Shown here: in pieces, positions 14,740 to 21,717 of the stretch
Numbering within the stretch: the first letter of the stretch is position 1
Layout: each line of letters starts with the position of its first letter
Assembly (NCBI GenBank): GCA_948684385.1
Contig: CAPQCU010000021.1
Location: 1 to 28,241 of the forward strand
Direction: 5' to 3'
Length of the DNA stretch: 28,241 bases
From: an uncultured bacterium
GTDB lineage: Bacteria; Cyanobacteriota; Vampirovibrionia; Gastranaerophilales; Gastranaerophilaceae
Notes under the pieces: generated by a model
What the model saw: the letters and a program-made list of their open reading frames with translations, nothing else
What the model was told of the DNA's origin: nothing
Database searches by the model: none
Made by a program: the position numbers and the translations under genes

Positions 14740-15691
14740 ACATTTGATTTCAAGCAGGGTTTCACTTGCTCCGATGGCTGGAATTACTGATTATGTGCTG
14801 CGCTCGCTTGTCCGTGAGTATTCAAAATCCTGCCTTTTGACAACAGAGATGATAAGCTCGGAAGCTTTAACTCAGGTTAAAGATACTGATATTGTTGCAA
14901 GAGATGAAAATCATTCACCGATTTCTTATCAGCTTAGCGGACATAAACCGAAGATGATTGCAGAATGCGCTAAATACCTTCAAAAATACGCTGATATGGT
15001 TGATATTAACATGGGATGTCCGGTTAATAAAGTTGTAAAAGGTACTGACGGCTGCGCTTTGATGCGTAATGTTGAGCTGGCTCAGGAAATTGTGAGGACT
15101 GCAAAATCTGAGATTAATATACCTTTGAGTGTTAAATTCAGACTTGGATACACTTTTGATGAAATGAATTTTGTTGAATACGGTCAGAAAATGCAGGAAG
15201 CGGGTGCCGATTTTATCACTATTCACGGACGTACACGCTCGCAAATGTACGGCGGAAAAGCTGATTGGAAAAAGATTGCGGAACTTAAACGCAATGTTGA
15301 TATTCCTGTTTTTGCAAACGGTGATGTTGTTTCAATTGAAACTGCTGTTCAATGTCTTGAAGAGTCTGAAGCTGACGGAGTTGCAATCGGGCGCGGCGCT
15401 TTAGGCGATCCGTCACTTTTGTATCGTGTAGAAACTTACCTCAATAAAGGAGAATATTTACCATCTCCGACTCTGGAAGAAAAGATTGAAACTTTAAAAC
15501 GCCATCTTCTGAAAGAAGTTGAGTTTCGCGGCGAAATTGTAGGAATAAAATTCTGCCGTAAGTTTTTCCCTTACTATGTGAACGGTTTTCAAGGCGCTTC
15601 AAGGATGCGCGGGGAGCTTGTGCTGATGGAAGATTTGAAAGAAATTTTTAATAAACTTGACGGGATACTTATTTCTGCAGCACACCGTTAG
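14729..15691 (+). CDS. dus: tRNA-dihydrouridine synthase (DusB-like)
   Basis: The 320-residue FMN enzyme reduces uridine to dihydrouridine in the D-loop of tRNA. The TIM-barrel motifs are all visible: SLAPMAGITDYVLR at the start, VDINMGCPVNKVVKGTDGCAL with the catalytic Cys, VKFRLGY with the flavin-contacting Lys, ITIHGRTRSQMYGGKADW, FANGDV and IGRGALGDP. The ATG lies inside the end of the TPR gene (11-nt overlap), with GAGGAA 11 nt upstream. At the 3' end it overlaps the convergent fmt gene by 23 nt, leaving no room for a terminator, so read-through antisense RNA into fmt is possible. Which uridine position it modifies cannot be decided. Confidence 0.93.
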   Translation: MPVKHLISSRVSLAPMAGITDYVLRSLVREYSKSCLLTTEMISSEALTQVKDTDIVARDENHSPISYQLSGHKPKMIAECAKYLQKYADMVDINMGCPVNKVVKGTDGCALMRNVELAQEIVRTAKSEINIPLSVKFRLGYTFDEMNFVEYGQKMQEAGADFITIHGRTRSQMYGGKADWKKIAELKRNVDIPVFANGDVVSIETAVQCLEESEADGVAIGRGALGDPSLLYRVETYLNKGEYLPSPTLEEKIETLKRHLLKEVEFRGEIVGIKFCRKFFPYYVNGFQGASRMRGELVLMEDLKEIFNKLDGILISAAHR

Positions 15692-16589
15692 CCCAGTCAC
15701 GCGCGAACATTTCGCCTTTGCCTTCCGGCTTAACTTTTATTAAACGCAAAATTCCGTCTCCGGTTTTTACATCTATTCCGAGTTTTGAAACCTGAACAAA
15801 TTCGCCTAATTCACCTTCTACAGAATTTTCCAGAGGCTCAGTTTCCATAACTTTAATAATTTTACCCCTGTATTCAAAAAACGCTCCCGGGCATTTGTAC
15901 ACTCCGCGCACAAGGTTGTGAATTTCTTGAGCGGATTTGTTCCAATCGATTTTGCATTCTTCTTTCTTGAGCTTGTCTGCAAAACAAACTCCGTCTTCGC
16001 ATTGAGGAGTCGGTTTTAAAGTTCCTTCTTTTATTCCGATTAAAGTTTTTTCCAGAAGCTCCGGAGAGTTTGAAGCGCAAAGCTCAAAAAGTTCAACACA
16101 GTTCATGTTTTTTGTGATTTCAATCGGGTATTTCATACAGATATCACCGCAATCAAGCCCGAGCTCTGTAATCATTGTGCAAATACCGGTTTCGCTGTCT
16201 CCGTTAATAATCGCACGCTGGATAGGGTTTGCACCTCTGTATTTAGGAAGTAGCGAAACGTGAAGGTTGATTGTTTCGTATTTTGGAATATCTAAAACTT
16301 CTTGTGATAAAATTTGACCGAACGCGAAAGTAACGAAGAAATCCGGCTTAAGTTCTTTTAAAGCTTCGATTATTTCAGGCTCTTTTCTAATTGATTTCGG
16401 CTGAAAAACTTTGATGTCGTGTTCTAAAGCAAACTGCTTAATTGGACTTGGAGTAAGCTTATGTCCCCGCCCTGACGGTTTATCCGGCTGGGTTACAACA
16501 GCAAGAACGTTGAATTTATCAGAGTTGTAAAAATGTTCTAAAGATTTTAGTCCAATATCGGGTGTACCGAAAAAAACAATATTAATCAT
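15669..16589 (-). CDS. fmt: Methionyl-tRNA formyltransferase
   Basis: I place the start at 16589 (MINIVFFGTPDIGLKSLEHF); codons upstream in this frame only overlap def. The 306-residue enzyme transfers formyl from 10-formyltetrahydrofolate to initiator Met-tRNA. The N-terminal Rossmann-type domain carries the family motif INLHVSLLPKYRGANPIQ with the catalytic Asn and His, and LGLDCGDI with the catalytic Asp. The C-terminal tRNA-binding domain begins around residue 205 (KIDWNKSAQEIHNLVRG). It overlaps def by 8 nt (ATGATTAA), so def and fmt form a coupled pair acting at the two ends of the formylmethionine cycle, a common bacterial arrangement. Confidence 0.95.
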   Translation of the reverse strand: MINIVFFGTPDIGLKSLEHFYNSDKFNVLAVVTQPDKPSGRGHKLTPSPIKQFALEHDIKVFQPKSIRKEPEIIEALKELKPDFFVTFAFGQILSQEVLDIPKYETINLHVSLLPKYRGANPIQRAIINGDSETGICTMITELGLDCGDICMKYPIEITKNMNCVELFELCASNSPELLEKTLIGIKEGTLKPTPQCEDGVCFADKLKKEECKIDWNKSAQEIHNLVRGVYKCPGAFFEYRGKIIKVMETEPLENSVEGELGEFVQVSKLGIDVKTGDGILRLIKVKPEGKGEMFARDWANGVLQK

Positions 16590-17190
16590 TTTCTGAATTT
16601 GTTTCCTTTTTTGCAAGCTTTTCTTCAAGCAGAACTTTGATTTTTTCTTCCAGCTCCGGCTCATCAAGAAGCTTTTCAACTTCAATCGGCGGAAGATTGT
16701 ATTTTTTCAAAACTTCTTCTGCTTCAAAACGGTTTATGACGTGGTCAATAAATAAAACTCCGTCAAGGTGGTCAAATTCGTGCTGGATAGCTCTTGCAAG
16801 AAGTGTTCCGTCTTTCGCTTCCAGAACGAAAGAGCGCCCGTTTCTATCAAGTGCTTTAACCATAACATTTTCGTATCTTTTAACATCGGTGAAAGCTTCC
16901 GGAAAACTCAAACATCCTTCGTGGCTAATGCAGGCTCCGGATTTTTTAATAATTTTCGGGTTGATGAACACAATAGGGTTTAAAGGTTCATTGTTTGTTG
17001 AAACATCGATTACAAAAATTCTTACGTTTTCTCCGATTTGCGGAGCTGCAAGTCCTACGCCGTTTTGAGCGTACATTGTGTCAAGCATATCTGCTACAAG
17101 ATTTTTAACTTTCTGTGAAACTTTATGTACTTCTTTTGAAGGCTGTCTTAAAGAAGCTTCTCCATACCTAACAACTTTTTTTATTGACAT
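16582..17190 (-). CDS. def: Peptide deformylase
   Basis: The 202-residue metalloenzyme removes the formyl group from the N-terminal Met of new proteins. The three motifs are intact: GVGLAAPQIG (motif 1), HEGCLSFP with the metal-ligand Cys (motif 2), and QHEFDHLDG with the two metal-ligand His and the catalytic Glu (motif 3). Motif 2 usually reads EGCLS(V/I)P, so Phe is a mild variant. The C-terminal helix is extended by a Glu/Lys-rich tail of about 30 residues (ELEEKIKVLLEEKLAKKETN). AAGAGGAT lies about 8 nt before the ATG. It is first in a two-gene def-fmt operon and divergent from a small secreted protein gene. Confidence 0.95.
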   Translation of the reverse strand: MSIKKVVRYGEASLRQPSKEVHKVSQKVKNLVADMLDTMYAQNGVGLAAPQIGENVRIFVIDVSTNNEPLNPIVFINPKIIKKSGACISHEGCLSFPEAFTDVKRYENVMVKALDRNGRSFVLEAKDGTLLARAIQHEFDHLDGVLFIDHVINRFEAEEVLKKYNLPPIEVEKLLDEPELEEKIKVLLEEKLAKKETNSEND

Positions 17191-17269
17191 GTTTTAATCC
17201 TCTTGGTAGTAATATAACATAAAAATGAACAATCAGCCAGTTTTATCGTTATTAAATCAGGAGTCCGCA

Positions 17270-17605
17270 ATGAAAAAATATCTTATTATTTTATTATTAT
17301 TTATGACAACAGCTCAAAGTTTTGCAATGGTGGAGAAAGTGTATAACGAGTTCGGGCAAAGAGTCGGAAGCGTAAGAAAAAACGGCGATGCTTATGAGTG
17401 GTTTGATATGGATAACAGGCAGGTGAAAAGCTATAAAGATTTGTCAGGCGGAGCTGAAATCTTTGTCGGAACACCGGGAAGAAGGTTTAACTACTATTCT
17501 TACGACCCTTATCATTATTATGTTAACTATCCGTATTATTTCTATAATAATATTCCTCAGGGCGGTGTAAAAGTAATTAAAACGGGGCATTCCTACTACA
17601 ATTAG
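17270..17605 (+). CDS. Small secreted Tyr-rich protein of unknown function
   Basis: I choose the ATG at 17270 because CAGGAG lies 7 nt upstream and the protein then begins with a clear signal peptide, MKKYLIILLLFMTTAQSFA, cleaved after residue 19. The longer frame from 17225 would bury it. The mature part, about 92 residues, has a charged region VYNEFGQRVGSVRKNGDAYEWFD, then a tract at residues 74-94 with 10 Tyr in 21 positions, and a basic end (KVIKTGHSYYN). The Tyr-rich end suggests an envelope or matrix component, but no family is recognised. The TAG stop is the first part of a G-tract repeat. Confidence 0.72.
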   Translation: MKKYLIILLLFMTTAQSFAMVEKVYNEFGQRVGSVRKNGDAYEWFDMDNRQVKSYKDLSGGAEIFVGTPGRRFNYYSYDPYHYYVNYPYYFYNNIPQGGVKVIKTGHSYYN

Positions 17606-17660
17606 GGGGGGTAAATATATTGGGGGGTAAATATATTGAGCTGGTCTTAGGACTACAAGC
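17603..17660 (+). repeat. G-tract repeat locus D
   Basis: Starting on the TAG stop, the 16-mer GGGGGGTAAATATATT occurs twice in perfect tandem (17606-17621, 17622-17637), followed by GAGCTGGTCTTAG and GACTACAAGC (17651-17660). Locus C has the same order and spacing. It lies between convergent genes, just before the trkH stop. Confidence 0.75.
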
Positions 17661-17673
17661 TTGGCGTCATATA

Positions 17674-19134
17674 TTATTTTTTAAATACCCAGAAATCTTT
17701 CTGGAAAAGAACTAAGAAAGGAATAAGCTCCAGCCTTCCAACCAGCATATCAAAAATCATTATTGCTTTTGTTAAAAAATGCATAGACTCAAAGTTTCCG
17801 ACCGGTCCTATTATTCCAAAACCCGGGCCGATATTGCCTAAAGCGCTTACAGCTCCCGTTATTCCTATTGTTGTGTTTTGTTCTAAAAGAGCTATAGATA
17901 TTGCAGAAAGTGCAAGTATTCCAAAATAAAACGCAACAAACATTAAGGTTTGATATAAAATTTCTTTTGGAACAGAATAATTTCCTATTTTTATATTAAA
18001 TACAGCTTTAGGGTGAAGAATTTTTATCATTTCTGTTTTTACTATTTTAAAAATCAATAGCCATCTTACGATTTTAATTCCGCCTCCGGCTGAACTTGCG
18101 CAGCTTCCTGCGAGCATTGCGGTAAATAAAAGAATCTTGCTGGTGTAGTCCCATTTTGTATAATCGACACTGCAAAATCCGGTTGTAGAAATTAGTGATG
18201 TTGCATTGAAAAACGCGTGAGTAATTGAATTTTTCAAATCATAGTTCATGTTAAAGAAAAGTGAAAAGCTTAGTAAAATACCTACAACTAAAAGTATTTT
18301 TAAATAAGTTCTAAACTCTTCATTCTTAAATAAAATCAAAGGATTGAACTTTGTCCACATTTTGTACTGGAGATTAAAGCTTGTTCCTGCAAAAAACATA
18401 AAGAAAGTTACAATCCATAAAATAGAATTCGTGGAGCCTACAAAACTGTCACTCATTGTTGAAAGTCCGCCGCCTGAGATTGATGCCAGAGAATGGCACA
18501 CTGCACTAAATCCGCTCATTCCGTTTGATTTTAAAAGAATTATTTCTAATAAAGTTAAGCCTGCATAAATTTTCCATAAAGCTGCTGCTGTGTTTTTTAT
18601 TCTCGGAGTAAATTTATCCTCTGTAGGCCCTGGTGCTTCTGCGAAGAACATTTGACGACCGGCAATCGCAAACTGGGGAAGAATTGCGATAACTAAGACG
18701 ATAATTCCCATACCGCCAAGCCACTGCGTGAAAGCACGCCAGAAAAATAATGTGTTCGGGTAATCATAATGAGTTAAAATTGTTGCTCCTGTTGCCGTAA
18801 TTCCTGAAGTTGCTTCAAAAATAGCGTCTATAGGGCTTATTCCGAAAAATAAAAACGGAACTGATGCGAGAATTACACCAAATATCCAAGAAAATGTAAC
18901 AATACAGAGACCTTCTGATTTTTTGATATCATTAATTGACTTTACTTCAGAAATCCCGCCGATTACTTTTCTTATCGTAGCAGCAATCATTAAAGCTGAT
19001 GTGCCTGTTATCAGAAACGGAAAAATTGCGTTAGTTTCATGGTAAACAAGTGCCACTATTATTGGTAAAAGCAGAATAACGCTGAAATAAATTATTGTAA
19101 GAGAAAATGAATATGCTAAATAAGTTAATCTCAT
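17674..19134 (-). CDS. trkH: Potassium uptake protein TrkH (membrane subunit)
   Basis: The 486-residue membrane protein has the fourfold M1-P-M2 layout of TrkH/KtrB. Four pore loops are visible: ATSGITATGATI (about residue 110), SLASISGGGLST, NATSLISTTGFCSVD, and SALGNIGPGFG, each with the selectivity-filter Gly. SSAGGGIKIVRW fits the flexible intramembrane loop. It imports K+, probably with H+ or Na+, under control of the cytosolic TrkA ring. Its ATG overlaps the trkA stop by 4 nt (ATGA), so the two are coupled. The gene ends about 15 nt from the convergent G-tract repeat locus D, and no clear terminator of its own is seen. Confidence 0.95.
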   Translation of the reverse strand: MRLTYLAYSFSLTIIYFSVILLLPIIVALVYHETNAIFPFLITGTSALMIAATIRKVIGGISEVKSINDIKKSEGLCIVTFSWIFGVILASVPFLFFGISPIDAIFEATSGITATGATILTHYDYPNTLFFWRAFTQWLGGMGIIVLVIAILPQFAIAGRQMFFAEAPGPTEDKFTPRIKNTAAALWKIYAGLTLLEIILLKSNGMSGFSAVCHSLASISGGGLSTMSDSFVGSTNSILWIVTFFMFFAGTSFNLQYKMWTKFNPLILFKNEEFRTYLKILLVVGILLSFSLFFNMNYDLKNSITHAFFNATSLISTTGFCSVDYTKWDYTSKILLFTAMLAGSCASSAGGGIKIVRWLLIFKIVKTEMIKILHPKAVFNIKIGNYSVPKEILYQTLMFVAFYFGILALSAISIALLEQNTTIGITGAVSALGNIGPGFGIIGPVGNFESMHFLTKAIMIFDMLVGRLELIPFLVLFQKDFWVFKK

Positions 19135-20474
19135 TCAATTTCCTCAAAGAATTTTCTGATAACAGGAGCGTTTTCGCTCGTAGTGAATATTATCAAATTA
19201 TCACCGCTCATAACCTGAGTTGTACCGTTTGGAATAATAATTCGTTTTCTGCGCTGAATAACTCCGACAATAGCTTTTGCAGGAAGCTTGATTTCCATAA
19301 TCTTTTTTGTCTGATAATTTTCAGGAATTTCAATTTCCAGAACTTCACCTTTACCCTGCTCAACTGTTGCAAGAATACCGATATTTGTTTCCTGCAGGTT
19401 GTTTTTTATCTCATTTAAAGCAGCCGTAATTGAAGAAATTGTAATATCAATTCCGACTTTTTCAAACAACTCAACATTTGTTCTTTTTGAAACTCTTGAG
19501 ATTACTCTGCTTGCACCTAAATGCTTTACCAGAAGTGAACAAAGAAGGTTTTTTTCATCGTTGTTTGTAACGCTTACCACAACATCAGAAGATACGATAT
19601 CTTCTTCGTTTAAAAGTTCCAAATCTGTTCCGTCGCCGTTGATGATTAGAGTTTTATTTAATACTTCGGATAAGTAATCACACCTTGCAGGGTCTTTTTC
19701 AACGAGTTTTAAATTCAGTTTCAAGTTTTCAAGGCTTTTTGCAAGCTTCAAGCCAACATTACCGCCTCCGATAATTGCAACATTTTTTACAAATTCTTTT
19801 TCGTGGAAGAATTTACCGGCAAGTATGTCGAGGGAGTTTGAAAGTCCCATGAAAATAACTTTGTCATCTTCGTGTAAAACTGTTTCTCCGTTTGGTATAA
19901 ATAATTCACAATTTCTTGTAATCCCTACAATAACTGTGTCTTTCGGAAACTCGCAATTCTTAATCATCTGATTAACAAGAATAGAGTTTTTAACAATTTT
20001 ATATTCTAAAAGCCTTGCTCTTCCGTCTGCAAAATGCTCAACATCAAGCGCTTTTGCAACTGTAATAATCCTGAAAATTTCCTGAGTCAGAAGCTCTTCC
20101 GGCCAGATTACGTTATCAATATAGAAATCACAATTATATTCTGCATCTTTTGCAATTCCAAGCGAAGATTTGTACTCTTCTTTTCTGACAAAACATATTG
20201 TTTTAACAGTGCTTATTCTTTTTGCAGTAAGGCATGCAACGATATTAAGTTCATCCGAGTCAGTACAGGATATAAAAACATCGGCGTTCTTAATCGAAGC
20301 CTGTTTCAAAACTTCAATATTAGAGCCATTTCCGGCAATAAATCCTACATCCAGCTTATTAAAAGCATCAACTTTTTTATGTTCATCATCTATTACAGTA
20401 ATATCATTGTCGGTATAAAGTGCAGAAGCGACCATTAAGCCGAGTTCATTTGCACCAAAAATAATTATCTTCAT
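19131..20474 (-). CDS. trkA: Trk potassium uptake regulatory subunit TrkA
   Basis: The 447-residue cytosolic subunit gates TrkH in response to NAD(H) or nucleotide. Two RCK halves are visible: the first Rossmann motif is G-A-N-E-L-G (MKIIIFGANELGLMVASAL, the usual form being GAGEVG), the second is G-G-G-N-V-G (VAIIGGGNVGLKLAKSL). The halves contain GNGSNIEVLKQASIKNADVF and NGDGTDLELLNEEDI, the acidic signatures after the nucleotide fold, and each ends in a TrkA-C domain. It starts 10 nt after the stop of an S24 repressor gene on the same strand and overlaps trkH by 4 nt, so repressor-trkA-trkH read as one operon. No strong Shine-Dalgarno precedes its ATG. Confidence 0.94.
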   Translation of the reverse strand: MKIIIFGANELGLMVASALYTDNDITVIDDEHKKVDAFNKLDVGFIAGNGSNIEVLKQASIKNADVFISCTDSDELNIVACLTAKRISTVKTICFVRKEEYKSSLGIAKDAEYNCDFYIDNVIWPEELLTQEIFRIITVAKALDVEHFADGRARLLEYKIVKNSILVNQMIKNCEFPKDTVIVGITRNCELFIPNGETVLHEDDKVIFMGLSNSLDILAGKFFHEKEFVKNVAIIGGGNVGLKLAKSLENLKLNLKLVEKDPARCDYLSEVLNKTLIINGDGTDLELLNEEDIVSSDVVVSVTNNDEKNLLCSLLVKHLGASRVISRVSKRTNVELFEKVGIDITISSITAALNEIKNNLQETNIGILATVEQGKGEVLEIEIPENYQTKKIMEIKLPAKAIVGVIQRRKRIIIPNGTTQVMSGDNLIIFTTSENAPVIRKFFEEIE

Positions 20475-20484
20475 AGGTGCTATT

Positions 20485-21093
20485 TTATACTAACTGTTTA
20501 AAAGTTGCAATAATTTTTCCTATAAGAATTAATTCTTCAACAGGTTTACCGCTTATTGTACGTGTTCTGTATTCCGGATTGTCAGATTTTATGATAATTT
20601 CATCCAAATTCTTTGACAGCCTTTTGACAAAAACCTCATTGTTATAACAAAAAACATAAATCTTGTCATCCTGAATTTGGTTTCCGTCCCAATGCTCAAC
20701 AATAAGCCTGTCACCATTGTCAATTGTAGGAGACATGCTGTTTCCGGATGCATTAATCATCGAATACATTTTATTTTTTGAAAAACCGCCGATTAGTGAT
20801 GTTGGTATTGCAATCTTTGTTTTTTCGTCTGAAAAAACAAAACTGCCGTTTCCGCAGCTGGCAAACGTATCGCTGTAATAATCAATATAAGCTACGTCTG
20901 CAATAGAATTTTCAATATTAATATTGAAATATTCCTCAGCGCGTTTTAATTCGCTAACAGTAACTTCGCTTTCTTTTTTTATGCGGTTGCTAATCGTTTG
21001 TCTGGTAATCCCGAGACTGTCAGCAAGCATTGTTTGATTAACAGTCTTTCCTGCCTGATTAGATATTAAAGACAATAGTTCATCTAACTTCAT
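20485..21093 (-). CDS. XRE-type repressor with S24 (LexA/CI-like) autoprotease domain
   Basis: The 202-residue protein has an N-terminal helix-turn-helix (residues 16-40, NQTMLADSLGITRQTISNRI) and a C-terminal S24 peptidase domain. The catalytic pair is Ser119 in S-G-N-S-M-S-P-T and Lys157 in V-F-V-K-R-L, 38 residues apart as in the family. The likely self-cleavage bond is Cys80-Gly81 (F-A-S-C-G-N-G); Cys-Gly is known in UmuD, Ala-Gly in LexA and CI. Such repressors are inactivated through RecA-stimulated self-cleavage in the SOS response, or regulate prophages. It heads an operon with trkA-trkH and faces two small phage-like genes, so it probably represses its own operon and these. It could be either a domesticated phage repressor or a LexA substitute. 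Confidence 0.85.
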   Translation of the reverse strand: MKLDELLSLISNQAGKTVNQTMLADSLGITRQTISNRIKKESEVTVSELKRAEEYFNINIENSIADVAYIDYYSDTFASCGNGSFVFSDEKTKIAIPTSLIGGFSKNKMYSMINASGNSMSPTIDNGDRLIVEHWDGNQIQDDKIYVFCYNNEVFVKRLSKNLDEIIIKSDNPEYRTRTISGKPVEELILIGKIIATFKQLV

Positions 21094-21117
21094 CGTTTCA
21101 CCAAAATAAAATAATAC

Positions 21118-21158
21118 TTGACATTTGTATCATATCATCTTACAATAGAAACAAATGT
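21118..21158. promoter_or_regulatory. Divergent promoter and operator of the S24 repressor
   Basis: On +, TTGACA (21118-21123), 17 bp, TACAAT (21141-21146): a near-consensus promoter for the two small genes. A perfect 8-nt inverted repeat, ACATTTGT (21121-21128) and ACAAATGT (21151-21158), 30 bp centre to centre (about three helical turns), covers the -35 and the region of the transcription start. On -, TATGAT (21134-21129) is a possible -10 for the repressor operon inside the same segment. This layout fits a repressor that controls both directions by overlapping RNA polymerase. Confidence 0.6.
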
Positions 21159-21226
21159 AAGTTATTAATTGATATTTAAACATATATTTTCGTTTATGTC
21201 AATGAGTTGGGAAGAGGTTTTGTTTA

Positions 21227-21436
21227 ATGAGCTATAGATATAATGTATCATGTAGTGAAACAGTGTCAAAGAATTGGACGCCGAGTGCGGTCGATTGCTA
21301 TAAACTGGGATGTGCTTGCTCTAAATGTAATTTGAATAAAATTTATTTTACCAATTCTATTTTTAAATGCAAGATGAAAGAGACAGTAATTGAGCTTGTA
21401 CGTAAACTTGGTGCACCTGAGGAGGTTGAAGAATGA
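21227..21436 (+). CDS. Small Cys-rich protein, possible zinc-binding regulator
   Basis: The 69-residue product has C24-x4-C29-x-C31-x2-C34-x13-C48, a spacing compatible with a zinc or iron-sulfur site, followed by a helical K-M-K-E-T-V-I-E-L-V-R-K-L-G-A-P. I do not recognise a named family with certainty. AGAGG lies 9 nt before the ATG. A 13-codon frame at 21196-21237 (MSMSWEEVLFNEL) starts upstream and overlaps the start out of frame; it could be a leader ORF or chance. The stop overlaps the next ATG (ATGA), and both are read from the strong promoter opposite the repressor, as early genes of a phage control region would be. Confidence 0.65.
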   Translation: MSYRYNVSCSETVSKNWTPSAVDCYKLGCACSKCNLNKIYFTNSIFKCKMKETVIELVRKLGAPEEVEE

Positions 21437-21717
21437 GCGGAGATGCTAGTATAGAGAACGGAAAATTAGGCGGAAGGCCCAAATACGGAGTTGATTTAAA
21501 AGTCCAAATTCCTGATATTGAGTTTGTTATTTTAACTCCAAATCAGTATGGCTCGCTTCTTGAAAAATACGGATATGAGCTTTTACAAAAAGCGTTGATA
21601 ATTCTTGAAAACTGGCTTAAAACGAGTCCTCAAAGTGAAAAATACCGAGGGAAAAATAATTATGCACATTTTCGCGCTGATGGCTGGGTGATAAACCTTG
21701 CTAAGAATCTTGAATGA
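21433..21717 (+). CDS. Small phage replication-organiser-like protein
   Basis: The 94-residue product begins MSGDASIENGKLGGRPK, a GGRPK linker seen in phage and plasmid replication proteins. It then has FVILTPNQYGSLLEKYGYEL ... ILENWLKTSP ... KYRGKNNYAHFRADGWVIN. That second part resembles the C-terminal L-T-x-x-Q/E-Y-x-x-L ... Y-K-x-H-Y-x-x-I-x-x-W pattern of phage replisome organisers, recalled from the family rather than searched. The N-terminal DNA-binding domain of such proteins is missing, so it may be a truncated or specialised version. It is translationally coupled to the Cys-rich gene and overlaps the convergent phospholipase-like gene by 17 nt. Confidence 0.55.
   Translation: MSGDASIENGKLGGRPKYGVDLKVQIPDIEFVILTPNQYGSLLEKYGYELLQKALIILENWLKTSPQSEKYRGKNNYAHFRADGWVINLAKNLE

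Noticed and set aside
15858..15872. ATTTTACCCCTG, resembling a reversed repeat unit
   Set aside because: It encodes the normal fmt sequence Y-R-G-K-I-I and has no neighbouring units.
16589..16685. N-terminal extension of fmt (32 extra codons)
   Set aside because: It overlaps def in another frame and is not part of the family; MINIVFFGTP is the standard start.
17184..17218. TTGACA ... TATAAC promoter for the small secreted protein gene
   Set aside because: The spacing is 23 bp, too long, and TTGACAT is simply the reversed start of def.
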